The notes below the pieces were generated by a model that saw nothing but the letters and a program-made list of their open reading frames with translations, ran no database searches and had not been told where the DNA came from. From Thermoplasmata archaeon (GTDB lineage Archaea; Thermoplasmatota; Thermoplasmata; UBA10834), in the NCBI GenBank assembly GCA_025457845.1, contig JALOTO010000011.1, positions 1 through 18,218 of the forward strand: a stretch of 18,218 nucleotides of DNA, written 5' to 3'. How positions within the stretch are numbered: position 1 is the first letter of the stretch; each line of letters starts with the position of its first letter. This document shows positions 12,067 to 18,218 of the stretch, piece after piece. Both the position numbers and the translations under genes were made by a program.

Positions 12067-12333
12067 ATGGGAGAGGTCGCCCTACAGTACAGGATACTTC
12101 CAGAGAGCGTGGACGTCGACCTGACCAAGTTGGTCGGGGCGGTCACTGCAGCCCTCCCCAAGGGCGCCCTGATGAAGGCCCACGAGCTCAAGCCCGTCGC
12201 GTTCGGCCTCAAGGCGCTGCACGTCCTCATAGTCGTGGACGACAAGCAGGGCGGCGCTGAGCAGATCGAGGCGGCTGTTTCGACCGTGCCCGGAGTGCAG
12301 AGCATCGAGATCGTCGAGATGGGGCTTCTCTAG
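12067..12333 (+). CDS. ef1b: Translation elongation factor aEF-1beta
   Basis: This is the archaeal guanine-nucleotide exchange factor for aEF-1alpha, 88 residues, the normal size, an alpha-beta sandwich. It starts MGEVALQYRILPESVDVDLTK and has the conserved segments ALKPV-like LKPVAFGLKALHVLIVVDD, then a C-terminal strand VPGVQSIEIVEMGLL. A GTG three codons upstream is in frame, but the ATG is preferred because GAGGTG lies 6 nt before it. It follows the small zinc-ribbon gene by 10 nt. Its stop codon overlaps the stop of the regulator on the opposite strand by 4 bp. Confidence 0.93.
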   Translation: MGEVALQYRILPESVDVDLTKLVGAVTAALPKGALMKAHELKPVAFGLKALHVLIVVDDKQGGAEQIEAAVSTVPGVQSIEIVEMGLL

Positions 12334-12938
12334 CCCTTACGTCTTCCCTTCTTCTCGCAGCTGCAGTCCATCAGGATGGTCCGCAGCTCCTTCTTCAGCC
12401 TGATCTGCTCCTTGACCTGGGCGTCCGTGAGCGAGATCATCTCGGCGAACTCCATCATCGTCTCCCTGACGAAGAGGTCCGCCTCGTCGACGGCGGCGAT
12501 CTTCTCGAGGTACCCGTTGCCGCCCCTCACGCGGGAGATGCGGTCCATGGTCTCGATGATCCTCGACAGTGCCTCCTTCTCGGGGATGCATGTGATCAGC
12601 CCGAGCTTGCCGAGGCCCTCCATGACCTCCTTCAGGCGGTCCTCGCTGACGTAGGTCGACTTGCCCTCGCCGAGCGAGAACTGGAATATCTCGGCGGCCG
12701 ACCTGTAGTAGGTCTCGATGAAGTGGCCGACCCGCTCCTCCCTCGACACGTCGACCAGGCCGGCCTTCTTCATCTTCCGTATGTGGTGGTATATCGCCTG
12801 GGGGGTCAGGCCGAGCTCGCCGGCGATCTGGCTCACTGTCATCTCCTTGGCCCTCAGAAGGTGGTTTATCCTCCGTCGGGTCTCATCCGAGAGGAGGTCG
12901 AACGCCGCTGGGTCCTTGATTATCTTGATGTGCCTCAG
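12330..12938 (-). CDS. ArsR-like winged-helix transcription regulator, probable CTG start
   Basis: This is a DNA-binding regulator of about 202 residues. The N-terminal HTH has the usual archaeal pattern: KIIKDPAAFDLLSDETRRRIN, then MTVSQIAGELGLTPQAIYHHI (residues 33 on), whose last part is the recognition helix. A charged helical C-terminal half follows, ending in CSCEKKGRRKG; the CxC could bind a metal or thiol. An ATG at 12842 would cut off helix 1 of the HTH. Homology clearly runs upstream to L-R-H-I-K, but that frame has no ATG, GTG or TTG. The CTG at 12938, with GGTGG 6 nt ahead, is the best start. Divergent from a 43-residue zinc-ribbon gene. The ligand is unknown. Confidence 0.82.
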   Translation of the reverse strand: MRHIKIIKDPAAFDLLSDETRRRINHLLRAKEMTVSQIAGELGLTPQAIYHHIRKMKKAGLVDVSREERVGHFIETYYRSAAEIFQFSLGEGKSTYVSEDRLKEVMEGLGKLGLITCIPEKEALSRIIETMDRISRVRGGNGYLEKIAAVDEADLFVRETMMEFAEMISLTDAQVKEQIRLKKELRTILMDCSCEKKGRRKG

Positions 12939-12988
12939 GCCATTCCACCGGGAGATGGATTGGGAGCTGATGATATAACGGTTTTCCT

Positions 12989-13010
12989 TATTAAAACAAA
13001 GATTTTAATA
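12989..13010. promoter_or_regulatory. Perfect inverted repeat with back-to-back TATA-like boxes
   Basis: TATTAAAA (12989-12996) and TTTTAATA (13003-13010) form a perfect 8-bp inverted repeat with a 6-nt spacer CAAAGA. Read outward, each arm is TTTTAATA, a fair TATA box. It would start the regulator near 12966 (leader about 28 nt, holding GGTGG) and the zinc-ribbon gene near 13035. It could also be an operator for the regulator. A second minus-strand TATA-like TTATAT lies at 12973-12978. Confidence 0.5.
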
Positions 13011-13102
13011 GCGCGGAGTCGCATCAGCCGACATACGGCGGGGCGTCCGCAGTCACAGTCTCAGGGCATCACCACGGGACGGCCGCTCCTCCGAGTGGGA
13101 CG

Positions 13103-13234
13103 ATGATTGACAAGGACAAGGGCGATGTGGCCACCTGCACCTACTGCGGAAGGACGAGCAAGAAAGAGAGCAGATCCTGTCCCAGGTGCGGGAACGTCTT
13201 CAGCAAGGACGAGTCTGAGGAAGGCGACGCATAG
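13103..13234 (+). CDS. 43-residue zinc-ribbon miniprotein
   Basis: This is a short gene with an ATG start and TAG stop, coding 43 residues. Two CxxC pairs (Cys12/15 in CTYCG and Cys26/29 in CPRCG) spaced 10 residues apart form one zinc knuckle of the rubredoxin-like or zinc-ribbon kind. Acidic ends flank it (MIDKDKGD and KDESEEGDA). It lies divergent from the winged-helix regulator across an inverted repeat, which makes it a candidate target of that regulator. There is no strong ribosome site, only a GTGGGA a few bases before the ATG. I do not recognise a named family. The regular cysteine spacing and clean ends support a real gene. Confidence 0.65.
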   Translation: MIDKDKGDVATCTYCGRTSKKESRSCPRCGNVFSKDESEEGDA

Positions 13235-13326
13235 TCCAATCACGACATCACGATATAGTGTCCACGGAGCGGGGTAAGGCCTCTCCTCGAGTCCATACCA
13301 AATACCCCAACGGTCAGGCCCCGCCC

Positions 13327-13353
13327 CGTGGGCATCTTCTTGTTCAGCCCACG
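13327..13353. repeat. Perfect 7-bp hairpin between convergent genes
   Basis: CGTGGGC (13327-13333) pairs with GCCCACG (13347-13353) around a 13-nt loop. It sits in the 190-nt space between the zinc-ribbon gene and the convergent malic enzyme gene. There is no T tract next to it on either strand, so I do not call it a terminator. A second small hairpin, CGGT-TTGG-ACCG, lies near 13404-13415. Confidence 0.4.
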
Positions 13354-13424
13354 AGCGACCGGCGGGCATGTGCCTGTGAGAAACGGATGATAAGGGGTTT
13401 CAGCGGTTTGGACCGACCCTGCCC

Positions 13425-14846
13425 TCACGCCTTCGGCGGCGGCAGGATGAACTTGCCCTTCATGAGGTACTTGGTCTGGTCCCTGGCGCGCTTGATGATG
13501 GCCTCGGCGCCCTCGTAGAGCTCCTTCTTGGACTTCTTGACCCTGGCTATGCCCTCGCTCATGGCAGCCGACGCGACGGCGACCGCCTCGTTCGGGAAGA
13601 CCTCCCACTCGTCCATCGTCGGGACGATGTAGGTCTCGGTCAGGCCCTTGTCCTCGGCCGTCTTCGCGATGGCCTTCACCGCTGCCAAGCACATCGTGTC
13701 GCTGATGGTCTTGGCCCTCACGTCGAGCGTGCCCCTGAAGATGCCTGGGAACCCGAGGGAGTTGTTGACCTGGTTCGGGAAGTCCGACCTGCCTGTCGCC
13801 ACGACCTTGGCACCCGCCTCGAGCGCCTCCCAGGGCCAGATCTCGGGGATGGGGTTCGCGGTGGCGAACACTATGGCGTCGTCGGCCATGCCCTTGATCC
13901 ACTCGGGCTTGACGGTGCCCGGGCCTGGCTTCGAAGCGCACACGACGATGTCCGCGCCCTTCAGTGCGTCAGCGGGTCCCCCGACCACGCCCTCCTTGTT
14001 GGAGTTCTCGCACATGAACCACTTCTCCTTGAACTCCTCCTTGACCTCGGTCCTGCCCATGTGCAGCGTCCCCTTGGAGTCGCACATGATCATGTTCTCC
14101 CACTTGAATCCGGAGATGTGGCATATCCTCGAGATCGCTATGTTCGCGGCGCCCGCGCCGATGAAGACCGCCTTCATCTCGGCCGGCTTCTTGCCGACGA
14201 TCTTCGCGGCGTTGACCGCGCCCGCGGCCACTATGGTGCCCGTCCCCTGCTGGTCGTCGTGCCAGACCGGGATCTCGCACTCCTTCCTCAGGCGCTCGAG
14301 TATGTAGAAGCACTTCGGCTGCGAGATGTCCTCGAGGTTGACGCCTCCGAGGGACGGCTGCAGGACCTTGACGGTCTCGATGAACTTGTCCGGGTCCTTC
14401 GTGCCGAGGCAGAGCGGGAACGCGTCCACGCCTCCCAGGTACTTGAACAGGAGCGACTTGCCCTCCATGACCGGCATGCCCGCCTCAGGGCCTATGTCGC
14501 CCAGCCCGAGGACCCTGGTGCCATCAGAGATGACGCCGACCGTGTTCCACCTGTTCGTGTGGACATAGGACAATTCCACGTCCTTGTTGATGGCCTTGCA
14601 TGGCTCCGCGACACCTGGTGTGTACCATATCGCGAAGTCGCTGAAGTCCCTGACCGCACACTTCGGAGTGATCTCGATCTTGCCCGCGTAGAACGGGTGG
14701 TAGACCATCGCGAGCCTGGCTGGCTCGTAGGCCTTCTTCAGCATCTGTTCGACGGACGCCTTCTGGACCGGACCCTTCACCGGCGCCTTCTTCTTGGCTG
14801 GCGCCTTCTTCGCGGCCTTCTTGGCCGGCTTTCCCTTCTTTGCCAT
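13425..14846 (-). CDS. NAD(P)-dependent malic enzyme with a Lys/Ala-rich N-terminal tail
   Basis: This enzyme oxidatively decarboxylates malate to pyruvate, linking the C4 pool to central carbon metabolism in the cytoplasm. It has 473 residues. Catalytic features are present: Tyr75 in WYTPGVAEP, Lys130 in VMEGKSLLFKYLGG, the metal ligands in NLEDISQP (Glu172, Asp173) and WHDDQQGTGT (Asp197/198), the Rossmann loop FIGAGAANIA (about 228-237), and SDFPNQVNNSLGFPGIFRG. The first 30 residues are an unusual tail of KKA, PAKK and APVK repeats, like linker-histone or archaeal KA-rich tails; the family core begins near residue 31. The ATG is chosen because GGGGTTGA lies about 5 nt before it; the frame stays open further upstream without family similarity. 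Cofactor preference cannot be read here. Confidence 0.94.
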   Translation of the reverse strand: MAKKGKPAKKAAKKAPAKKKAPVKGPVQKASVEQMLKKAYEPARLAMVYHPFYAGKIEITPKCAVRDFSDFAIWYTPGVAEPCKAINKDVELSYVHTNRWNTVGVISDGTRVLGLGDIGPEAGMPVMEGKSLLFKYLGGVDAFPLCLGTKDPDKFIETVKVLQPSLGGVNLEDISQPKCFYILERLRKECEIPVWHDDQQGTGTIVAAGAVNAAKIVGKKPAEMKAVFIGAGAANIAISRICHISGFKWENMIMCDSKGTLHMGRTEVKEEFKEKWFMCENSNKEGVVGGPADALKGADIVVCASKPGPGTVKPEWIKGMADDAIVFATANPIPEIWPWEALEAGAKVVATGRSDFPNQVNNSLGFPGIFRGTLDVRAKTISDTMCLAAVKAIAKTAEDKGLTETYIVPTMDEWEVFPNEAVAVASAAMSEGIARVKKSKKELYEGAEAIIKRARDQTKYLMKGKFILPPPKA

Positions 14847-15036
14847 TCGATTCAACCCCTTGCCTTCTTGATGGAAGTCGAAAGTCGTTGCCCGCATTTC
14901 CAATTCCGGACAACTTGAGAGCACTTTCGTTGCGCTATTTGCTGATACGACGGGAAGATTTCGGCGGATTAATAGGTTACCGTGATACCGGCCGTCATAC
15001 CTCCCTCGGCCAGGCCGGGCGTAACGAGAACGGAAC

Positions 15037-15043
15037 ATATTAT
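15037..15043 (+). promoter_or_regulatory. TATA box, probable leaderless start for the COG1031-type gene
   Basis: ATATTAT lies about 26-32 bp before the ATG at 15069, so transcription would begin at or next to the start codon. No ribosome site is seen before that ATG. This agrees with a leaderless mRNA, which is common in archaea. Confidence 0.45.
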
Positions 15044-15068
15044 CGGGTCAAAACGATTCCCTGCGTCT

Positions 15069-16703
15069 ATGAAGGCCCTGGTCCTGGACGGCTACACCGA
15101 TGAGCCCGCGTGCCTGGGCGTCCCGCCGTACGTCGGACCGCACGTAAGGCTGGCATACGGAGCGCTTGTCCGGGCAGGGGCGGAGGTCGCATACTCCACC
15201 GTCGACCGGTGGAGGACCGGCCAGGTGGACCCGGGAGCGTACGACCTCGTCGCCGTGGTGCGGAACGTCGCGGTGCCGGGGAAGTACCTCAGGGGGATGC
15301 CCGCAAGCGACAGGGAGCTGGCATCGATCGCCGACGACGTGAGGGGGACCTCGGTGGCGGCCCTCGGGACCACATCGAGGAGGCTGCCGGCCGCACTGTC
15401 CGATGCCTTCGACCATGTGGCCGGGATGGACCTCGATGCCACGCTCTTCGACCTCGTCAAGGACCGGACCATCGGCGACCGGAGGAGGACGGTCGCCGAG
15501 TGGAACGACTGGCTGTTGGCGGGTGCCAGGCTGTGCGAGGAGCATCCTGACCGCGGCGGCCCCCTGATCGCGGAGGTGCAGATGTACAGGGGGTGCGTGC
15601 GCTACATCTCCGGAGGCTGCAGGTTCTGCGTAGAGCCTCTCTTCGGCGATGTCGTGTACAGGTCGCCCGAGGACATCGTGAAGGAGACTGAGGCGCTGGC
15701 TGCGGCCGGCGTGAGGAACATCAGGCTCGGGGCCCAGTCGTGCGTCTTCTGCTACATGTCGAAGGAGACCGGGAAGAGCGAGAGGCCGACCCCGGACCCG
15801 GCAGCGGTCAGGAGGCTGTTGGTCGGGGTCAAGAACGCGATGCACCCGGAGGTGTTCCACCTGGACAACGCCAATCCGGCGGTGGTCGCGGCCCATCCGG
15901 ACGAGAGCCTGGAGATCCTCAAGAGCGTCGCCGAGCACTGCACGAGCGGGAACGTGCTCGCATTCGGGCTGGAGTCCGCGGACCCGGCCGTGGCCAGGGC
16001 GAACAACCTCAATGCGACCGCGGAGGAGACGCTCGAGGCTGTCAGGCTGGTCAACAGGGTGGGCGCGGCCAGAGGACCCACGGGCCTGCCCATGGTGTTG
16101 CCCGGGATCAACTTCGTCTGCGGCCTCGAGGGGGAGTCGAAGGAGACCTATCGCCTCGACATCGAGTTCCTCAGGCACGTCCTGGAAGAGGGGCTCATGC
16201 TCAGGCGGATCAACATCAGACAGGTGCTGCCAGTCAGGTCGGACTTCCCCGGGGTCGCCGACAGGAGGGGCTTCGAGTCGTTCAAGAGGGCGGTCAGACA
16301 GGATATCGACTTGCCCATGCTCGGCAGGCTCCTGCCGGACCGGACGGTCCTGACGAGGGTGTACACGGAGCTCGTGGAAGGGGGGAAGACGCACGGCCGC
16401 CAGGTCGGGAGCTATCCCATGCTCGTGACCCTCCCTTACAGGACCCAGGTCGGCAGGTGGCTGGATGTGGCGGTGACGGGGAGGGGTTTCAGGAGCGTCA
16501 CCGGCGTGGAGCACCCCATGGACGTGAACACCGCGACCCTCTCCATGCTGGAGGCCGTGCCTGGAATAGGCAGGAGGAGGGCGATGTCACTGGTGCGGAA
16601 GAGGCCGTTCGCCACCAAGGAGGAGGCCCTGGGCGTGTTCGACGAGACCGGGGCCCGCGGATCGGCCGAGTTCCACCTGACCGCGCGTTCCCGCAGCATG
16701 TAA
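15069..16703 (+). CDS. Radical SAM protein with C-terminal helix-hairpin-helix (COG1031 type)
   Basis: This is a 544-residue protein. Residues 1-165 form an alpha-beta N-terminal region starting MKALVLDGYTDEP. The radical SAM core begins at MYRGCVRYISGGCRFCVEP: cysteines 176, 184 and 187 give CX7CX2C instead of the usual CX3CX2C. A further CxxC (225 and 228) follows in QSCVFCYM. Downstream are FGLESADPAVARANNLN and MVLPGINFVCGLEGES, matching barrel strands of radical SAM enzymes. The C-terminus carries DVNTATLSMLEAVPGIGRRRA, a classic helix-hairpin-helix (about residues 484-512) that binds nucleic acid in other proteins. This fits the archaeal family described as radical SAM enzyme with C-terminal HhH. 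The substrate is unknown; nucleic-acid modification is plausible. priL follows 57 nt later on the same strand. Confidence 0.88.
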   Translation: MKALVLDGYTDEPACLGVPPYVGPHVRLAYGALVRAGAEVAYSTVDRWRTGQVDPGAYDLVAVVRNVAVPGKYLRGMPASDRELASIADDVRGTSVAALGTTSRRLPAALSDAFDHVAGMDLDATLFDLVKDRTIGDRRRTVAEWNDWLLAGARLCEEHPDRGGPLIAEVQMYRGCVRYISGGCRFCVEPLFGDVVYRSPEDIVKETEALAAAGVRNIRLGAQSCVFCYMSKETGKSERPTPDPAAVRRLLVGVKNAMHPEVFHLDNANPAVVAAHPDESLEILKSVAEHCTSGNVLAFGLESADPAVARANNLNATAEETLEAVRLVNRVGAARGPTGLPMVLPGINFVCGLEGESKETYRLDIEFLRHVLEEGLMLRRINIRQVLPVRSDFPGVADRRGFESFKRAVRQDIDLPMLGRLLPDRTVLTRVYTELVEGGKTHGRQVGSYPMLVTLPYRTQVGRWLDVAVTGRGFRSVTGVEHPMDVNTATLSMLEAVPGIGRRRAMSLVRKRPFATKEEALGVFDETGARGSAEFHLTARSRSM

Positions 16704-16760
16704 TAGTCAGTTTATTGTACGGTCCGCCCGATTCGAGTCGCAGGCGACGGAGGACGAGGC

Positions 16761-17825
16761 TTGGACCTAAGGCTCGCTGCGAAGTACCCGTTCCTCAAGG
16801 AATCGGGGACGTTCCTCAAGGCACAGGGGGTCACCCTGGACAGGCTCATCGCGGGGAGGGCGTACGAGCGGGCCCGCTTCGCCGGCAAGGAGCGGGTCAT
16901 GGAGTCCATCAACGAGCCCATGATCCAGGACCATCCCATGGCATCGAGCGCGGACGCGACCAACGAGCTGCTCAGCTACCCCGTCGCCAGGATGATAGTC
17001 TCCGCCGTGGGCGACCCCATGCTCATCAACAGGTACGCCATCGCCGAGGCCAAGAGGGCGGACAGGTACCTCAACGCCGAGGGGATGCCCTTCGTGATGC
17101 AGGTCGCCGCAGACCTAGGATTGGACGTGGCCGAGAGGAACGGCGAGATCACCGTGGACTTCGCCGACTTCCTGAGGTTCTCCGCCGCTCTGAGGAGCAA
17201 GGAATGGAAGCTCATCAACCAGCGCGTCAAGGGAGGGAGGGTCGTCGTGCCCAACCAGAAGAAGCTGGTCCGTCTTGTCCAGCAGCTCATCACGGAGCGC
17301 ATCTCCTCCGAACTCCCTCTGCCGGTCAACGACGACATCATGTCCGCCTTCGCCCCGGACATAGAGGAGATCAGGGGCATATACGAGAAGAAGAGGGCCG
17401 AGCAGCGGTCCAAGGACGTCGGGAAGCTGAGCATCACGAGGTTCCCGCCGTGCATGAGGAAGCTCCTCGGGATGATACAGGCGGGGCAGAACGTCCCCCA
17501 CTCGGGGAGGTTCGCCCTGGTGGCCTTCCTTCACACCCTGGGGATGAACTCGGACGAGGTCCTCGAGACCTTCTCGGCGGCCCCGGACTTCGACGAGGGC
17601 AAGAGCAGGTACCAGATCCAGCACATCACGGGTGAGATCTCGGGGACGGAGTACACCCCGCCCGAGTGCTCGACAATGAAGAGCTACGGGATATGCTACG
17701 ACCCCGACTCCCTGTGCGAGAAGGAGTGGATGAACCACCCGCTGAAGTACTACAGGCAGAAGGGCAGGCCGCGCGGGCCCAGGCCGGAGAGGAAGACCGA
17801 GTACAAGATCCGCTCAGGGAAGTGA
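16761..17825 (+). CDS. priL: DNA primase large subunit PriL
   Basis: This is the regulatory, iron-sulfur subunit of the archaeal/eukaryotic-type primase, which with PriS makes primers for replication. It has 354 residues, normal length. The C-terminal domain carries the four conserved cysteines that hold the [4Fe-4S] cluster: Cys231 in RFPPCMRKLL, Cys303 in PPECSTMKSYG, Cys312 in GICYD and Cys319 in SLCEKEW. The family segments HSGRFALVAFLHTLGM and HPLKYY are also present. The start is TTG (LDLRLAAKYPFL), with GGAGGACGAGG just upstream and no ATG nearby. The catalytic subunit gene is not in this window. Its 3' end overlaps the convergent phosphatidyltransferase gene by 12 bp. Confidence 0.95.
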   Translation: MDLRLAAKYPFLKESGTFLKAQGVTLDRLIAGRAYERARFAGKERVMESINEPMIQDHPMASSADATNELLSYPVARMIVSAVGDPMLINRYAIAEAKRADRYLNAEGMPFVMQVAADLGLDVAERNGEITVDFADFLRFSAALRSKEWKLINQRVKGGRVVVPNQKKLVRLVQQLITERISSELPLPVNDDIMSAFAPDIEEIRGIYEKKRAEQRSKDVGKLSITRFPPCMRKLLGMIQAGQNVPHSGRFALVAFLHTLGMNSDEVLETFSAAPDFDEGKSRYQIQHITGEISGTEYTPPECSTMKSYGICYDPDSLCEKEWMNHPLKYYRQKGRPRGPRPERKTEYKIRSGK

Positions 17826-18218
17826 CTTCCAGATCATGTGGGCGCGCTGTATCGCGGTTATGTTGCCCGCGATGCCGAAGTATATCATCATCCATCCGAT
17901 GACCGAGAAGCCGAGTATGTCCTTGGCGTAGTCCGTGCCCCAGTAGCTGAGGGCGTACTGAATCAGCGGGATGACTATGAGCAGTGCGAGCCTGTCCGCG
18001 CGGCCCAGTATCCCCCTGTACTCCCGCCTGAGGCCGAGCGCCTGCGCCTGGGTCCCCATGTAGCTCGCCAGCATGACCCCGATTATGGCCATGAGGCCGA
18101 CCCAGACGGGGCAGAAGCTGCCGGTCGCTATGCCCGCGAGGATGAAGACGTCCGCGTACCTGTCGATGACGTGGTCGACGAAGTCCCCCCTCTTGGATTC
18201 CTTGGCGGAGAGCCTCGC
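17814..18218 (-). CDS. CDP-alcohol phosphatidyltransferase, C-terminal part (likely archaetidylinositol phosphate synthase)
   Basis: This is an integral membrane enzyme that joins a CDP-activated lipid to an alcohol in phospholipid synthesis. The window cuts the gene in its active site: it begins with AR, then after 8 residues G-x3-D-x3-D (GDFVDHVID), the second half of the family motif D-G-x2-A-R-x8-G-x3-D-x3-D. Three hydrophobic spans follow (VFILAGIATG into GLMAIIGVMLASYM, LALLIVIPLIQYAL, GFSVIGWMMIYFGIAG). The loop TQAQALGLRREYRGILGRADRL resembles archaeal archaetidylinositol phosphate synthase, where an inositol phosphate is the acceptor; that finer assignment is inference. 134 residues are seen; the N-terminus lies beyond the right edge. 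Confidence 0.82.
   Translation of the reverse strand, partial: ARLSAKESKRGDFVDHVIDRYADVFILAGIATGSFCPVWVGLMAIIGVMLASYMGTQAQALGLRREYRGILGRADRLALLIVIPLIQYALSYWGTDYAKDILGFSVIGWMMIYFGIAGNITAIQRAHMIWKSLP

Noticed and set aside
12842..12938. Frameshift at the 5' end of the winged-helix regulator
   Set aside because: The N-terminal homology stays in one frame down to the CTG. No shift is needed, only an unusual start codon.
13327..13353. Hairpin as a transcription terminator between convergent genes
   Set aside because: No T-rich tract follows it on either strand, and archaeal terminators rely mainly on T tracts.
13061..13369. 102-codon minus-strand frame opposite the zinc-ribbon miniprotein
   Set aside because: It has no recognisable features, and the plus-strand gene with regular CxxC pairs is the better reading.
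15740..17635. 631-codon open frame on the plus strand across the COG1031 gene and priL
   Set aside because: It runs through two well-identified genes in another frame, and the product is a G/R/P/Q-rich low-complexity shadow.

Overview
This is an archaeal chromosome segment. The evidence is a split largest RNA polymerase subunit (RpoA1 and RpoA2), RpoH, an archaeal KH-type NusA, L30e, archaeal PriL, aEF-1beta, an AglB/STT3 oligosaccharyltransferase, TATA-type promoters 25-30 bp before starts, and tRNA introns. The second-largest polymerase subunit is one unsplit RpoB of about 1196 residues. With the high GC content, this points to Thermoplasmatota rather than halobacteria or most methanogens, where RpoB is split. 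That placement is an inference.

Left part (1-2349): the N-terminal piece of AglB on the minus strand, pyrF on the minus strand, and a divergent plus-strand radical SAM gene of the COG2108 type. The radical SAM gene meets nusA tail to tail with a 14-bp overlap.

Centre (2336-11375, minus strand): one tight operon in the order tRNA-Lys, rpoH, rpoB, rpoA1, rpoA2, rpl30e, nusA. Genes overlap by an ATGA or are a few bases apart. Several starts were moved from the longest open frame: rpoB starts at a TTG 4 nt after rpoH, and rpoA1 starts inside the rpoB stop. The tRNA-Lys(UUU) gene ahead of rpoH is broken by two introns at non-canonical places, one in the D-loop and one in the T-loop. Each can fold into a bulge-helix-bulge-like element. 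The only good TATA box lies upstream of the tRNA, so tRNA and polymerase genes may share a transcript.

Middle gap (11376-11885): the tRNA/rpo promoter, an AT-rich stretch, and a GC-rich block (about 11626-11815) with no convincing protein. This block folds into many nested perfect helices and is a candidate unidentified structured RNA. A two-way TATA element follows it.

Right part (11886-18218): a 56-residue zinc-ribbon gene and aEF-1beta on the plus strand; a winged-helix regulator on the minus strand that seems to start at CTG; a divergent 43-residue zinc-ribbon gene, the two separated by an 8-bp perfect inverted repeat; malic enzyme on the minus strand with a histone-like Lys/Ala tail; a COG1031-type radical SAM protein with a CX7CX2C cluster motif and C-terminal HhH; priL on the plus strand; and the C-terminal part of a CDP-alcohol phosphatidyltransferase on the minus strand. 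Most protein genes are core information-processing or metabolic genes. The unusual material is in the tRNA, the gap RNA, and the extensions and starts of known proteins. No mobile elements, CRISPR arrays or defence genes were seen.
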